Assembly: GCA_903931945.1 (NCBI GenBank)
Contig: CAIZEI010000145.1
Coordinates: 1-38,687, forward strand
Direction: 5' to 3'
DNA length: 38,687 bases
Source of the DNA: an uncultured Hyphomicrobiales bacterium
GTDB lineage: Bacteria; Pseudomonadota; Alphaproteobacteria; Rhizobiales; Beijerinckiaceae
Numbering within the stretch: the stretch's first letter is position 1; each line of letters begins with the position of its first letter. The translations under genes and the position numbers were made by a program. Shown here piece after piece: positions 24,179 to 32,491 of the stretch. The notes under the pieces are model-generated. The model was not told the origin of the DNA. It ran no database searches and worked only from the letters and a program-made list of their open reading frames with translations.

Positions 24179-24799
24179 TTATGAAGCGGGCGCCTTCATT
24201 CCAGTTTCAAGCGCCCTGAAAACATTCAGGAACATTGCCTGCGCATCGTTCGAAGGCGCAGGCTCCATCAGGCCTTCCAGATTTTTTACGTGAACTTCGG
24301 GGCGTCCGAAGAAGCGCTCGGCTTCATCATATGTAAAGCCGGCAAGACGCGTCGCTTCGAAAAACGCTGCGGCGCGATCAGCTTTCTTGACCAGGCGTCC
24401 GAGCGCGGTGGGAGGCGCCGCCGGCAATGAAAATCGCACGTGGATCGCCGCCAGAATGCGATTCTCAACCGACTTGTAGCTCTCGCCCACCGCCGCCTTG
24501 AAGGGCGATATAATATCCCCGATCACATATTCTGGCGCGTCATGCAGCAATGCGATCATGCGTTCGCGGGGAGACAGCGCGGCGTCCAGCGCGCAGGCGA
24601 TCGCTTCGACGAGAAGGGAATGCTGCGCGACGGAATAAACATGCGGCCCATGCGTCTGGCCATTCCAGCGCGCAACCCGCGCCAGGCCATGCGCAATATC
24701 CTCGATCTCCACGTCGAGCGGGGAGGGATCCAGCAAATCAAGCCGGCGACCCGACAACATGCGCTGCCAGGCGCGTGGGGGCTCAGGTTTGCGCGCCAT
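24179..24799 (-). CDS. HD-domain phosphohydrolase, YfbR-like
   Basis: A 206-residue HD-superfamily metal-dependent phosphohydrolase. Metal ligands are visible as His in YSVAQHSLLVE, the His-Asp pair in MIALLHDAPEYVIGDI and a later Asp in VKKADRAAAFFEA. The family includes 5'-nucleotidases such as YfbR, so nucleotide dephosphorylation is the best guess. The ATG at 24799 shares its A with the TAA of tag (TAATG), so the two genes are translationally coupled. Confidence 0.88.
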   Translation of the reverse strand: MARKPEPPRAWQRMLSGRRLDLLDPSPLDVEIEDIAHGLARVARWNGQTHGPHVYSVAQHSLLVEAIACALDAALSPRERMIALLHDAPEYVIGDIISPFKAAVGESYKSVENRILAAIHVRFSLPAAPPTALGRLVKKADRAAAFFEATRLAGFTYDEAERFFGRPEVHVKNLEGLMEPAPSNDAQAMFLNVFRALETGMKAPAS

Positions 24800-25446
24800 T
24801 ATCGTCCCTTGCCCAAAGCGGCGCATTCGGCGTGGCGGCAACAATCCACGATATGGTCGTTGACCATGCCGACCGCCTGCATGAAGGCGTAAACAATGGT
24901 CGGACCGCAGAAATTGAACCCGGCCTTTTTCAGGTCTTTCGACAGGGTTCTGGATAGTTCGGTCTCGGCCTGCATGGCGCCCAGACTCTGCAAATTGTTC
25001 TGCAGCGGCCTGCCCTCGACATATTTCCAAAGATAGTTTGAAAATCCCTCGCGACTCTCGATTTCGAGCCAGGCGCGCGCCGAATTCACCGAACTCTCAA
25101 TCTTGGCGCGATTGCGCACGATGCCCGCGTCCGCCATCAGATCGTCAAGCTTTTGCCGGTCGTATCGGGCGATCAGCGCGGGGTCGAATCCGTCGAATGC
25201 AGCGCGAAACGCATCGCGCTTGCGCAGGATGGTGATCCAGGACAGTCCCGCCTGAAAACCATCAAGCAGCAGCTTTTCGAACAGAGCGCGGCTGTCATAT
25301 TCGGGCACGCCCCATTCGGTGTCGTGATAGGCAAGGTAAAGCGGATCGACGCCCGGCCAGGCGCACCGCAGCTTGCCATCGGCGTGCAAGATGGGAGCCG
25401 GGCGCGGCTTGGTCGCGGGTTCGGGGAGAGAATCTGTCCTGGCCAT
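24799..25446 (-). CDS. tag: DNA-3-methyladenine glycosylase I
   Basis: Removes 3-methyladenine from alkylated DNA. The 215 residues show the family pattern: LRCAWPGVDPLYLAYHDTEWG near the start, SWITILRKRDAFR and RNRAKIESSVNSA. The C-terminal GFNFCGPTIVYAFMQAVGMVNDH is followed by CCRHAEC. Cys and His residues at both ends form the structural zinc site known for Tag. It sits 9 bp after ygfZ on the same strand and overlaps the HD gene, giving a compact ygfZ-tag-HD operon. The N-terminal 24 residues are Pro/Ala-rich and outside the fold. Confidence 0.96.
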   Translation of the reverse strand: MARTDSLPEPATKPRPAPILHADGKLRCAWPGVDPLYLAYHDTEWGVPEYDSRALFEKLLLDGFQAGLSWITILRKRDAFRAAFDGFDPALIARYDRQKLDDLMADAGIVRNRAKIESSVNSARAWLEIESREGFSNYLWKYVEGRPLQNNLQSLGAMQAETELSRTLSKDLKKAGFNFCGPTIVYAFMQAVGMVNDHIVDCCRHAECAALGKGR

Positions 25447-25455
25447 AGGTCGAAC

Positions 25456-26295
25456 TTAACCGCGTCCGACCGGAAGCGCGAGAGCCGTCGGGCGTCCTTC
25501 GATGGTTATTGCAACGCCTGCGTCCATCGCCTCTTTTGCCCGGTCCACGCGCACCATGGCGAGGCCATGGTTTTCAGCCACAGAACCGAGCGTTCCGATC
25601 TCGAGATCGCCGGTCTTTATCACAGACCCGGTTGACGGCGCGCTCTCAAACGTCACTCTGGCGATGCGCTTGCGAGCCGTCCCGCGATGCTCGACGCGCG
25701 AGACAACCTCCTGCCCGATGTAACAACCCTTTTTGAAATCGACGCCATTCAGCAGGTCCATATTCGCCTCATGCGGGAAGGCGTCGCCATAGACAAAATC
25801 AAGACCGCCTTCAGGGACGCCCAGCGCAATCCGGTGGGCGTCATAGGCGGCTCGGCTCAAGGGATGGCTCGCGGCCAGCCTCGCGCGTTCGCCAATGATT
25901 CGCGCGCCCATATCGGGATGGCGGGCGTCACGCTCGCCTTCCGCCGGAGCCCCCCAGATCGCTGCAACCCCTTGGGTCGCCGAGAGATCATCGACATCGA
26001 TCTTTGCGCGCAATTTGTAGAATTTCAGGCGGCGCGCGAGGTCGCCGGCAAGCGAGAGCGGGCAATCCAGAAACCAAGCGCCCTCGGCCTGGCTTAACAG
26101 AAAGTCGGCGATGATTTTGCCTTGCGGCGTCAGCAGGGCGCCATAGGCTGCGTGGCCCGGGGCGACCCTTTCCATATCGCAGGTGACGAGCCCCTGCAAA
26201 AAAGTCCGCGCATCCCCGCCGGAGACCCGGATGACGCCCCTGTTGTCCAAAAACGCCGACGGCATTTCGTCATACCCTTTGCTTGCCACTGGCAT
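25456..26295 (-). CDS. ygfZ: Folate-binding protein YgfZ (iron-sulfur cluster assembly factor)
   Basis: A tetrahydrofolate-binding protein, related to GcvT, that supports maturation of certain Fe-S enzymes. The 279 residues contain the diagnostic motif KGCYIGQEVVSR with the conserved Cys, preceded by FPHEANMDLLNGVDF. The N-terminal LQGLVTCDMERV and LLTPQGKIIADFLL also match the family. An ATG at codon 11 (26265) is an alternative start. It is divergent from the dihydroorotase gene with 56 bp between. Confidence 0.94.
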   Translation of the reverse strand: MPVASKGYDEMPSAFLDNRGVIRVSGGDARTFLQGLVTCDMERVAPGHAAYGALLTPQGKIIADFLLSQAEGAWFLDCPLSLAGDLARRLKFYKLRAKIDVDDLSATQGVAAIWGAPAEGERDARHPDMGARIIGERARLAASHPLSRAAYDAHRIALGVPEGGLDFVYGDAFPHEANMDLLNGVDFKKGCYIGQEVVSRVEHRGTARKRIARVTFESAPSTGSVIKTGDLEIGTLGSVAENHGLAMVRVDRAKEAMDAGVAITIEGRPTALALPVGRG

Positions 26296-26351
26296 CCTCC
26301 ATAAGTATGCCGCTTGGAACAGAAGGCAAGCCTGCCAACCGGAGTAGACCC

Positions 26352-27677
26352 ATGGGCGCGACTTACGATCTCATTCTCAAGGGCGGGGCGCTGGTCAACC
26401 ACGATGGCGTCGGCGCTCGCGACATCGGCGTGACCGGCGGGAAAATCGCGTGGATAGGCGATCTTTCCGCTGCTTCCGCAGGCGAGACGATCGATTGCCG
26501 CGGCCTCCACATCCTGCCCGGCGTCATCGATAGCCAGGTGCATTTCCGCGAGCCGGGGCTTGAGCACAAGGAAGACCTCGAGACGGGGTCTCGCGCGGCC
26601 GTGCTGGGCGGCGTGACGGCGGTGTTCGAAATGCCTAACACCAATCCTCTGACAACATCGGCCGAAGCGCTGGCGGACAAGGTGGCGCGCGGCCGCCACC
26701 GGATGCATTGCGACTTTGCCTTTTGGGTCGGTGGAACCCACGAAAACGCTGGAGATATTCCCGAACTCGAACGCCTGCCCGGCGCGGCGGGAATCAAGGT
26801 GTTCATGGGATCCTCTACAGGGTCCCTGCTGGTGGATGACGACCCTGGCGTTTCGGCGATTCTTTCCAAAACGCGTCGCCGTGCGGCGTTTCATTCGGAG
26901 GATGAGTACCGGCTTGAGGAGCGCAAGGGCGAGCGCATTCCCGGCGATCCGCGTTCGCATCAGGTCTGGCGCGATGTGACCACGGCCCTCCAGTGCACAC
27001 AGCGCCTTGTCCGCATCGCGCGCCAGCAACGTGCGGTGATCCATGTGCTGCATGTCTCGACAGGCGAGGAAATCGACTTTCTGAAAGACTACAAGGATGT
27101 CGCAAGCGTTGAGGTGACGCCGCATCATCTGACGCTTGACGCATCGCTCTACGCGAGCATCGGCACAAAATTGCAGATGAATCCGCCGGTGCGCGATATC
27201 AGCCATCAGCGGCGCATCTGGGAAGGCCTTCAACTGGGCATAGCCGATATTCTGGGCTCGGACCACGCGCCCCATACGCTGGACGAAAAGGCAAAGCCCT
27301 ATCCGCAGAGCCCGTCAGGAATGCCGGGCGTGCAAACGCTTGTGCCTGTTATGCTCGACCATGTCGCCGCTGGCAGGCTCACGCTCGAGCGCTTTGTCGA
27401 TATGACGAGCGCGGGCCCGGCGCGTCTGTTTGGCATTGCGGGCAAGGGCCGCGTTGCTGTTGGCTATGACGCCGATTTCACCATCGTCGATCTGAAGCGG
27501 CGGGAAACCATCAGCGACAAATGGATCGCCTCGCGCTGCGGCTGGACGCCCTATGACGGAAAATCCGTCATCGGCTGGCCGGTCGGAACAATCGTACGCG
27601 GCGCGCGCGTCATGTGGGAGGGTGAAATCGCCACGCCCGCGCGCGGCGAGGCGGTGCGATTTCATCAGGCGTTGTAA
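26352..27677 (+). CDS. pyrC: Dihydroorotase, class I type
   Basis: Amidohydrolase of 441 residues that cyclises carbamoyl-aspartate to dihydroorotate in pyrimidine synthesis. It has the metal motif GVIDSQVHFREPG (HxR), the MPNTNP substrate segment and GIKVFMGSSTGSLLVDD with a possible carboxylated Lys. AAFHSEDE, VIHVLHVSTGEE, VTPHHLTL and GSDHAPH follow, together supplying the metal-binding His and Asp residues. The ATG at 26352 has GGAG 8 nt upstream. Although dihydropyrimidinase and hydantoinase are related, GSDHAPH and MPNTNP favour dihydroorotase. A role linked to the HyuA/HyuB cluster that starts 8 bp further on the other strand cannot be excluded. Confidence 0.88.
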   Translation: MGATYDLILKGGALVNHDGVGARDIGVTGGKIAWIGDLSAASAGETIDCRGLHILPGVIDSQVHFREPGLEHKEDLETGSRAAVLGGVTAVFEMPNTNPLTTSAEALADKVARGRHRMHCDFAFWVGGTHENAGDIPELERLPGAAGIKVFMGSSTGSLLVDDDPGVSAILSKTRRRAAFHSEDEYRLEERKGERIPGDPRSHQVWRDVTTALQCTQRLVRIARQQRAVIHVLHVSTGEEIDFLKDYKDVASVEVTPHHLTLDASLYASIGTKLQMNPPVRDISHQRRIWEGLQLGIADILGSDHAPHTLDEKAKPYPQSPSGMPGVQTLVPVMLDHVAAGRLTLERFVDMTSAGPARLFGIAGKGRVAVGYDADFTIVDLKRRETISDKWIASRCGWTPYDGKSVIGWPVGTIVRGARVMWEGEIATPARGEAVRFHQAL

Positions 27678-27685
27678 GCGCGGAG

Positions 27686-29437
27686 TTACGCCCGCGCCGG
27701 TTCCTTCACCGCATTGTTCCCCGCGATAAAGCCCTGGCAGGTCGCGCGCGCGAGGCCATGCAGACTGAAGCCGCCTGCCGACTCCCCGCCGCAATAAAGA
27801 CCCGGTATGATTTCGCCATTCATATCGACGACCTGGCATTTGCCATTGATTCGCAGGCCCGCGCGCGTGTCGTGCAAAACCGGCGTCGCCCATGCCGCAT
27901 AAAAAGGCGCTCGCGCGATTTTATAGAGCGGCTTTGGCTTGCCGAAATCCTCGTCAACGCCTTTCTCGACAAAGGAGTTGTAGCGATTGACTGTTTCCTC
28001 AAGATTTTCCGGCGGCATGGGCGTGCGCTGGAAGCGCATCTGGATTTTTTTCGCCAGTTCGGCGAGCGTGTCCGCCTTGAAAAAGAACCCGTTCTCCGCA
28101 TCGACATATGGCGCTTTGGGGTCCCACTTCTCGCGCTCAACGGCATCCTGATCGAAGATCGCCCAGATTGGCCCGCCGCCATTGTGTCCATCGCCGATTC
28201 CGGCAAGGGCGGCGTTGAGATAATTGTTCGGGTTCCACTTCATGTTCTTTGAATTGAGATAAGACCCCTGCACGTAATTCTTGTTGACGCCATAATTGTC
28301 CGAGGCGAACTGCTTGCCAGTCTCGTCGTAAAATCGTTTGCCGATCATGTTGACTGTGATGAGATTCTGCCAGTCGCCGACACGCAGACCGGCTGCGCGC
28401 GCCTTGTCAAAAACCTCGCTGCCGGGGAAGAAACGCAGATTGACGTAGCCGAACTGCCCGCCGACTGTGCCGGGCTTGGTGATGCCGGAGCCCATTTCTG
28501 CGGTGTTGTTATAGAGCCCCCACAGGGACGCGCCGACAGCCATGGCGGCCAGCTCCCCGCTCGCGTCCTGATAGGACCAGGGCGTGCCAGCCACACCGCA
28601 ATATTCTTCGGTCAGGCGCGGATCGAACATGCGGCGAAAATTGACGTTTGACGTCGATCCGCCGGTCCCCAGAATCACGGCCTTGCGTGCGCGTATATTG
28701 ATGATCCTGTTGTCATGCTCAACCTGTATGCCAATTACGGCGCCAGCGTGCGGGCTTTGCCGATGCAGCGATTTCATCCGGTGTTCGAGCAATATTTCGA
28801 CGCCGGCCTTGCGCGCGGCGGCAGCAAGCGGATGCATCAATCCATTGCCTGTGGACATTGTCAGACGATTTTCAGGCGCAGCAGGCTTGCCTGTCTGGAT
28901 CAAGGGCCAGTCCACAGGCGCACAATGCATTTCGCGTGGAATCGAGGCGCCAACCGAATTGCCGCCCTGAATATCCGGCGGCTTGTCCACGATCACGACG
29001 CCATGCGCCTGCAAAAATTCCGCCGTCGCCGCGCAGTTATCGGCAAAGGCGCGAATGACTTCGCGATCATTGTACCGGTAGTCCGCCGATCCATTGGCGC
29101 TGACGACCGACCAGTCGGTGAGGTCGCGGAAAACAAGATCGGCGGAATCCTGAACGCCCCATTTTTTCTGATAGGCCGTGCCGCCGCCAAGCGGCAGATT
29201 GCCGCCGCTGCATATGGCGTGCCCGCCCGTGTGTTTCTCCGCTTCCACGACAATGACGCTCGCGCCCGCCTCGCGCGCAACGATTGCCGCCGGAAGGCCA
29301 GTGGCCCCCGAACCCACAACGACAACATCGACCTCGCGATGCCACTCGACGCCTTGCGCAACGGCCTCCCGCGCTGAGACTGAGACGGCGGCGGCCCCGG
29401 CGCCTCCGGCCAATAGTTTGCGGCGATCGATTTTCAT
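27686..29437 (-). CDS. Tat-exported FAD-dependent fumarate-reductase-type oxidoreductase
   Basis: A 583-residue flavoprotein of the FAD_binding_2 family (fumarate reductase, 3-ketosteroid dehydrogenase, urocanate reductase). The N-terminus MKIDRRKLLAGGAGAAAVSV is a Tat-type signal (DRRKLL). The FAD Rossmann motif is VVVVGSGATGLPAAIVAREAGA, followed by HTGGHAICSGGNLPLGGG. The C-terminal flavin segment is IPGLYCGGESAGGFSLHGLA. No haem motif or FMN domain is fused, so it needs an external electron partner. The ATG at 29437 has GGGGAGA about 7 nt upstream. It is the last gene of the leftward HyuA-to-permease cluster. A reductive or desaturating step on the imported compound in the periplasm is likely. 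Confidence 0.87.
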   Translation of the reverse strand: MKIDRRKLLAGGAGAAAVSVSAREAVAQGVEWHREVDVVVVGSGATGLPAAIVAREAGASVIVVEAEKHTGGHAICSGGNLPLGGGTAYQKKWGVQDSADLVFRDLTDWSVVSANGSADYRYNDREVIRAFADNCAATAEFLQAHGVVIVDKPPDIQGGNSVGASIPREMHCAPVDWPLIQTGKPAAPENRLTMSTGNGLMHPLAAAARKAGVEILLEHRMKSLHRQSPHAGAVIGIQVEHDNRIINIRARKAVILGTGGSTSNVNFRRMFDPRLTEEYCGVAGTPWSYQDASGELAAMAVGASLWGLYNNTAEMGSGITKPGTVGGQFGYVNLRFFPGSEVFDKARAAGLRVGDWQNLITVNMIGKRFYDETGKQFASDNYGVNKNYVQGSYLNSKNMKWNPNNYLNAALAGIGDGHNGGGPIWAIFDQDAVEREKWDPKAPYVDAENGFFFKADTLAELAKKIQMRFQRTPMPPENLEETVNRYNSFVEKGVDEDFGKPKPLYKIARAPFYAAWATPVLHDTRAGLRINGKCQVVDMNGEIIPGLYCGGESAGGFSLHGLARATCQGFIAGNNAVKEPARA

Positions 29438-29530
29438 TCCGTTCTCCCCGATTGAGCTCTTGCAAGGCCCGCTAATGAAACGAGATTGATACTTCGCCAA
29501 AGATTTGGCAAGCCCGTCGCGCGGCGCGCG

Positions 29531-31285
29531 CTATGCCGACGCCATGAAGCCCCGTTGCCGGGCCACGATCCAGTAAAGCGCCATAATCGGAGCCATGACC
29601 GCCAGCATGACAACAGCCAGCGCGGAAGCCTGACCCAGTCCGCCGCCGAGCCAGAGGCTCCAGATCACAACGGGCAGTGTGATGTTGTTGCTGGAGGACA
29701 AAATGACCGCGAGCGTCAATTCGCGGAACACCAGCAACGCCACCCATAGCCATGCGTAAACAAGCGTCGGAGACATCAATGGCGCCAACACGCGCGTCAG
29801 GCTCTCCCGCAGCGATGCGCCGCTCATGGCGGCGGATTCCTCAAGTTCCGGATGAATTTGAATCAGCGCGCTATTGGTCATGCGCGTGGCGTAGGAAAGA
29901 CGCGCGATGAAGAACACCGCCAGCAGCAGCCAGATCGTACCGTAAACCGGCAACATATTTTGCAACACGTAAAGAGCCAGCAGCAAGGAGCCAACGCCAA
30001 AGATGATATTTGGAATCGCATGGGGCAGAAAAGCGATGAAATCGAATGCATGGCGAAAGGGGTTGCGAGTCCGCAGCAATATCCACGAGAAGCACACGGC
30101 GGCAAAAAGCGTCAGCGTCGGCGTCAAGATCATCAGAACCGCTGTATTGCGGACTCCTGACCACACAAGGTCCCACGGCAGGCTGAGATAATGTTTGGCG
30201 GATATGAAATTGAGGGCTGCCAGGGAGGGCGGCTGGAAGAACGGCAGCAACGAACTCCAGATCAGGAGCAGGATCGGCAAAACCTTGCTCATTGTGAAAT
30301 AGAATGCGAGAAATCCCCAGGCGGCGTAGACCCATGCGCCCAGTTTCATCATCGCCGGGCGATAGGCTTTGCCCGTGATCACGGCATAGCGTCGCGACTT
30401 CTCCTGCATTGCGCTGTACCACCAGCTCATGGCGCCGGCGATGACAATCACGACAACGCTCAGAGCCGCCGCAACGCCGTACCGTGGCAAAACATCCTGC
30501 GGGCTCAGAAGCAAATAGACATAGGTGCTGAATGTGAAAATGCGATTGCTCCAGCCGATAATGGCGGGAATATCGAAAGCCGCAAATCCGATCGTGAATA
30601 TATAGATCGACGCAGCAAGAACGCCTGGCCAGGCGAGCGGGAGCGCAATGCGGCGAACGGTCGCCGCAAATCCGGCGCCGCTCATATGCGCGGCCTCCTC
30701 CAACGCGGGGTCGAGCGCGCGAAACACCGCAGCCGTCATGATGAACGCCAGAGGCGCAAGGTTAAGCCCTTGCACCCAGCTCATTCCGCCCACACTTGCA
30801 ATATTGAACAGCGGCTGGGTCAGGCCCAGGGATTTTATCAACCAGATATTGACGATGCCGATGCGTGGATGCAGCAGGAACAGCCATCCCATCGCGGCGG
30901 AAAAGCCCGGGATCAACATGCCGATCGTCATCATGGTGAAGAGAAACGTTTTTCCTGGCAGATCGGTCCTTTCTGCAAGCCATGCGGCCGGCAGGCCGAA
31001 AAGCAACGCGATCAGAAGGCTGAGCACGGAAAATCCAACCGTGTTCCACAACACATCGAGCGTTCGCGAATCGGTAAAGACATCCGCATAATTTTGCCAG
31101 CTGTAAGAAAGCTGTCTGGCGCCAGGCGCGCCGTCGGCAAAACTCAACCAGAAAATCACCACGAGATGCGTCAGTATGACCGCGCAGATGGCCACGACGC
31201 CTGTGACAATCGCAAACCGCAAGACAGCGTCGCTGCTCAACGCGCGGGGATTCAGCAATTTGCTGACGCCTGCTGTCTCTCCCAT
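29531..31285 (-). CDS. ABC transporter permease with two fused permease domains (FbpB-like)
   Basis: A 584-residue inner-membrane protein with about 12 hydrophobic helices in two homologous halves. Each half carries an EAA-type cytoplasmic loop that contacts the ATPase: EEAAHMSGAGFAATVRRIAL in the first and EESAAMSGASLRESLTRVLA in the second. Such fused permeases belong to the Fe3+/thiamine/2-aminoethylphosphonate group. The gene starts 10 bp after the solute-binding protein gene. No ATP-binding subunit gene lies next to it or elsewhere in the window, so the ATPase must be encoded outside or be shared. Confidence 0.92.
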   Translation of the reverse strand: MGETAGVSKLLNPRALSSDAVLRFAIVTGVVAICAVILTHLVVIFWLSFADGAPGARQLSYSWQNYADVFTDSRTLDVLWNTVGFSVLSLLIALLFGLPAAWLAERTDLPGKTFLFTMMTIGMLIPGFSAAMGWLFLLHPRIGIVNIWLIKSLGLTQPLFNIASVGGMSWVQGLNLAPLAFIMTAAVFRALDPALEEAAHMSGAGFAATVRRIALPLAWPGVLAASIYIFTIGFAAFDIPAIIGWSNRIFTFSTYVYLLLSPQDVLPRYGVAAALSVVVIVIAGAMSWWYSAMQEKSRRYAVITGKAYRPAMMKLGAWVYAAWGFLAFYFTMSKVLPILLLIWSSLLPFFQPPSLAALNFISAKHYLSLPWDLVWSGVRNTAVLMILTPTLTLFAAVCFSWILLRTRNPFRHAFDFIAFLPHAIPNIIFGVGSLLLALYVLQNMLPVYGTIWLLLAVFFIARLSYATRMTNSALIQIHPELEESAAMSGASLRESLTRVLAPLMSPTLVYAWLWVALLVFRELTLAVILSSSNNITLPVVIWSLWLGGGLGQASALAVVMLAVMAPIMALYWIVARQRGFMASA

Positions 31286-31295
31286 GGCGCAGCTT

Positions 31296-32378
31296 TCAGT
31301 TCTTGCCCGTCAGGATCTTGGTGAACTCGCCCTTATTGGCGTCAATCTCCGGATGTTGTCGCCACCAATCGACAGTGACCTCCCTGAACGAGACGCCCCT
31401 CGCGATATTGTCATCGATCTGGCTGGCGATATGCGCGCCCGGATAGCTATGCAGATCAGCTTTCCAGGTATCGTAAGCGATTTTCTGACCCTCTGGCGTC
31501 TCAAGAAAAAGCGACACCAATTTGGCGGCGGCGGGATTCCGCGCATTGCGCGGCACGGCGACGTAGTAATACCGGATCTGTGCGGCGTCGTTGGGAATCG
31601 CCTGGTCCATAGGCGCGCCGCGTTCTCTCCACACCAGCGAATCCTGCCCCGTGCAATCCATCACAAGCGCTGCAAATTCCCCCGTTGCGATACGCTCGGC
31701 GTCGCCGCAACGGATGAGGCCTGCGATCTGCGTGGTGAGTTTGCGCATATAGTCCAGCGTCCTGTCGCGGCCCCACATGTCATTTGCAAGCAAAATATCG
31801 AAACTCGCCGCATAGGGCGTCGTGGCAATCTTGCCCTTCCACTCAGGCTTCAGAAAATCCTGCAAGGTGGTTGGCTTGTATGGCGCGAGCGTGGTGTTGT
31901 AGGTGACGCCCGACAGGCCCGTCGTAATGCGCATAAAGCGTCCGCCACTCTCGACGCTTTTTGAAACAACCCGATCCGGCAAGTATTTTCCCCACTCCAC
32001 AGGTTCGAATAAATCCGTGTCGATGAGCGGCGCAAGTTGCGCGGCTGCGCCAAGATAGACATCGACATGAGCGGATTGCTTTGCGCCCAACTCGATCACA
32101 AGTTGATTGGCAATGCGCGCCATCTCGGGGCCTGGCGAAAAATTCACTTTGACGTGCGAACCAAAAACCTTGTTCATCCCGTCGCGCAACAAGGCCGCGC
32201 CCTGACTGCCGCCGAGCGTCGATTGGCTCCAGCTCAGATTGACGCTGCCTTCCTTGTCGGCTGCAGCAACCAGCGCTTTCAGTTCGTCGTTGATCTCGCC
32301 AGCGCGCGCGCCACCGGACCATATCGTCAGCGACAGCAGGGCAAGTTGAAATAAAACCCGGTTTGCCAGAACCCGCAT
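31296..32378 (-). CDS. ABC transporter periplasmic solute-binding protein
   Basis: A 360-residue exported binding protein. The ATG at 32378 has GGGAGAG about 6-7 nt upstream and gives a signal peptide ending near GGARAGEIND. The mature part has AAADKEGSVNLSWSQST, HVKVNFSPGPEMARIANQL, DVYLGAAAQLAPL and LQDFLKPEWKGKIATTPYAASFD. It is an FbpA-like class II fold, different in detail from the binding protein at 16506. It directly precedes the permease, so it is probably its cognate receptor. A predicted promoter with a GACGC-N5-GCGTC palindrome lies upstream. The ligand is unknown. Confidence 0.9.
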   Translation of the reverse strand: MRVLANRVLFQLALLSLTIWSGGARAGEINDELKALVAAADKEGSVNLSWSQSTLGGSQGAALLRDGMNKVFGSHVKVNFSPGPEMARIANQLVIELGAKQSAHVDVYLGAAAQLAPLIDTDLFEPVEWGKYLPDRVVSKSVESGGRFMRITTGLSGVTYNTTLAPYKPTTLQDFLKPEWKGKIATTPYAASFDILLANDMWGRDRTLDYMRKLTTQIAGLIRCGDAERIATGEFAALVMDCTGQDSLVWRERGAPMDQAIPNDAAQIRYYYVAVPRNARNPAAAKLVSLFLETPEGQKIAYDTWKADLHSYPGAHIASQIDDNIARGVSFREVTVDWWRQHPEIDANKGEFTKILTGKN

Positions 32379-32458
32379 TGCGTCTCTCCCGCGTTCATCG
32401 ATTGCGCGCTCGCGCCGGCGACGGCGCCTAGCGTTAATAACTCCGACTTTCCGTGAAC

Positions 32459-32485
32459 AGTCTACTGCGACGCCCCCCGCGTCAA
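32459..32485 (-). promoter_or_regulatory. Predicted promoter of the solute-binding protein/permease genes
   Basis: Read leftward: TTGACG at 32485-32480 and TAGACT at 32464-32459 with a 15-nt spacer, which is short. It lies in the 113-bp gap after the upstream M24 gene, about 70-80 nt from the ATG. The -35 is embedded in a palindrome exactly as in the promoter at 16456-16484. Confidence 0.4.
32469..32483. promoter_or_regulatory. Candidate operator, GACGC-N5-GCGTC palindrome (copy 2)
   Basis: GACGC-CCCCC-GCGTC on the plus strand. Read leftward it is TTGACGC-GGGGG-GCGTC. It matches the palindrome at 16468-16482 in both arms, in spacing and in the two flanking T bases. It probably marks co-regulation of the two halves of the catabolic gene set. 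Confidence 0.5.
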
Positions 32486-32491
32486 TAAATT

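Noticed and set aside
30191..31324. Long rightward open frame (377 codons) opposite the ABC permease
   Set aside because: The leftward permease has helices and EAA loops. The opposite translation is rich in Arg, Gln and His with no domain.
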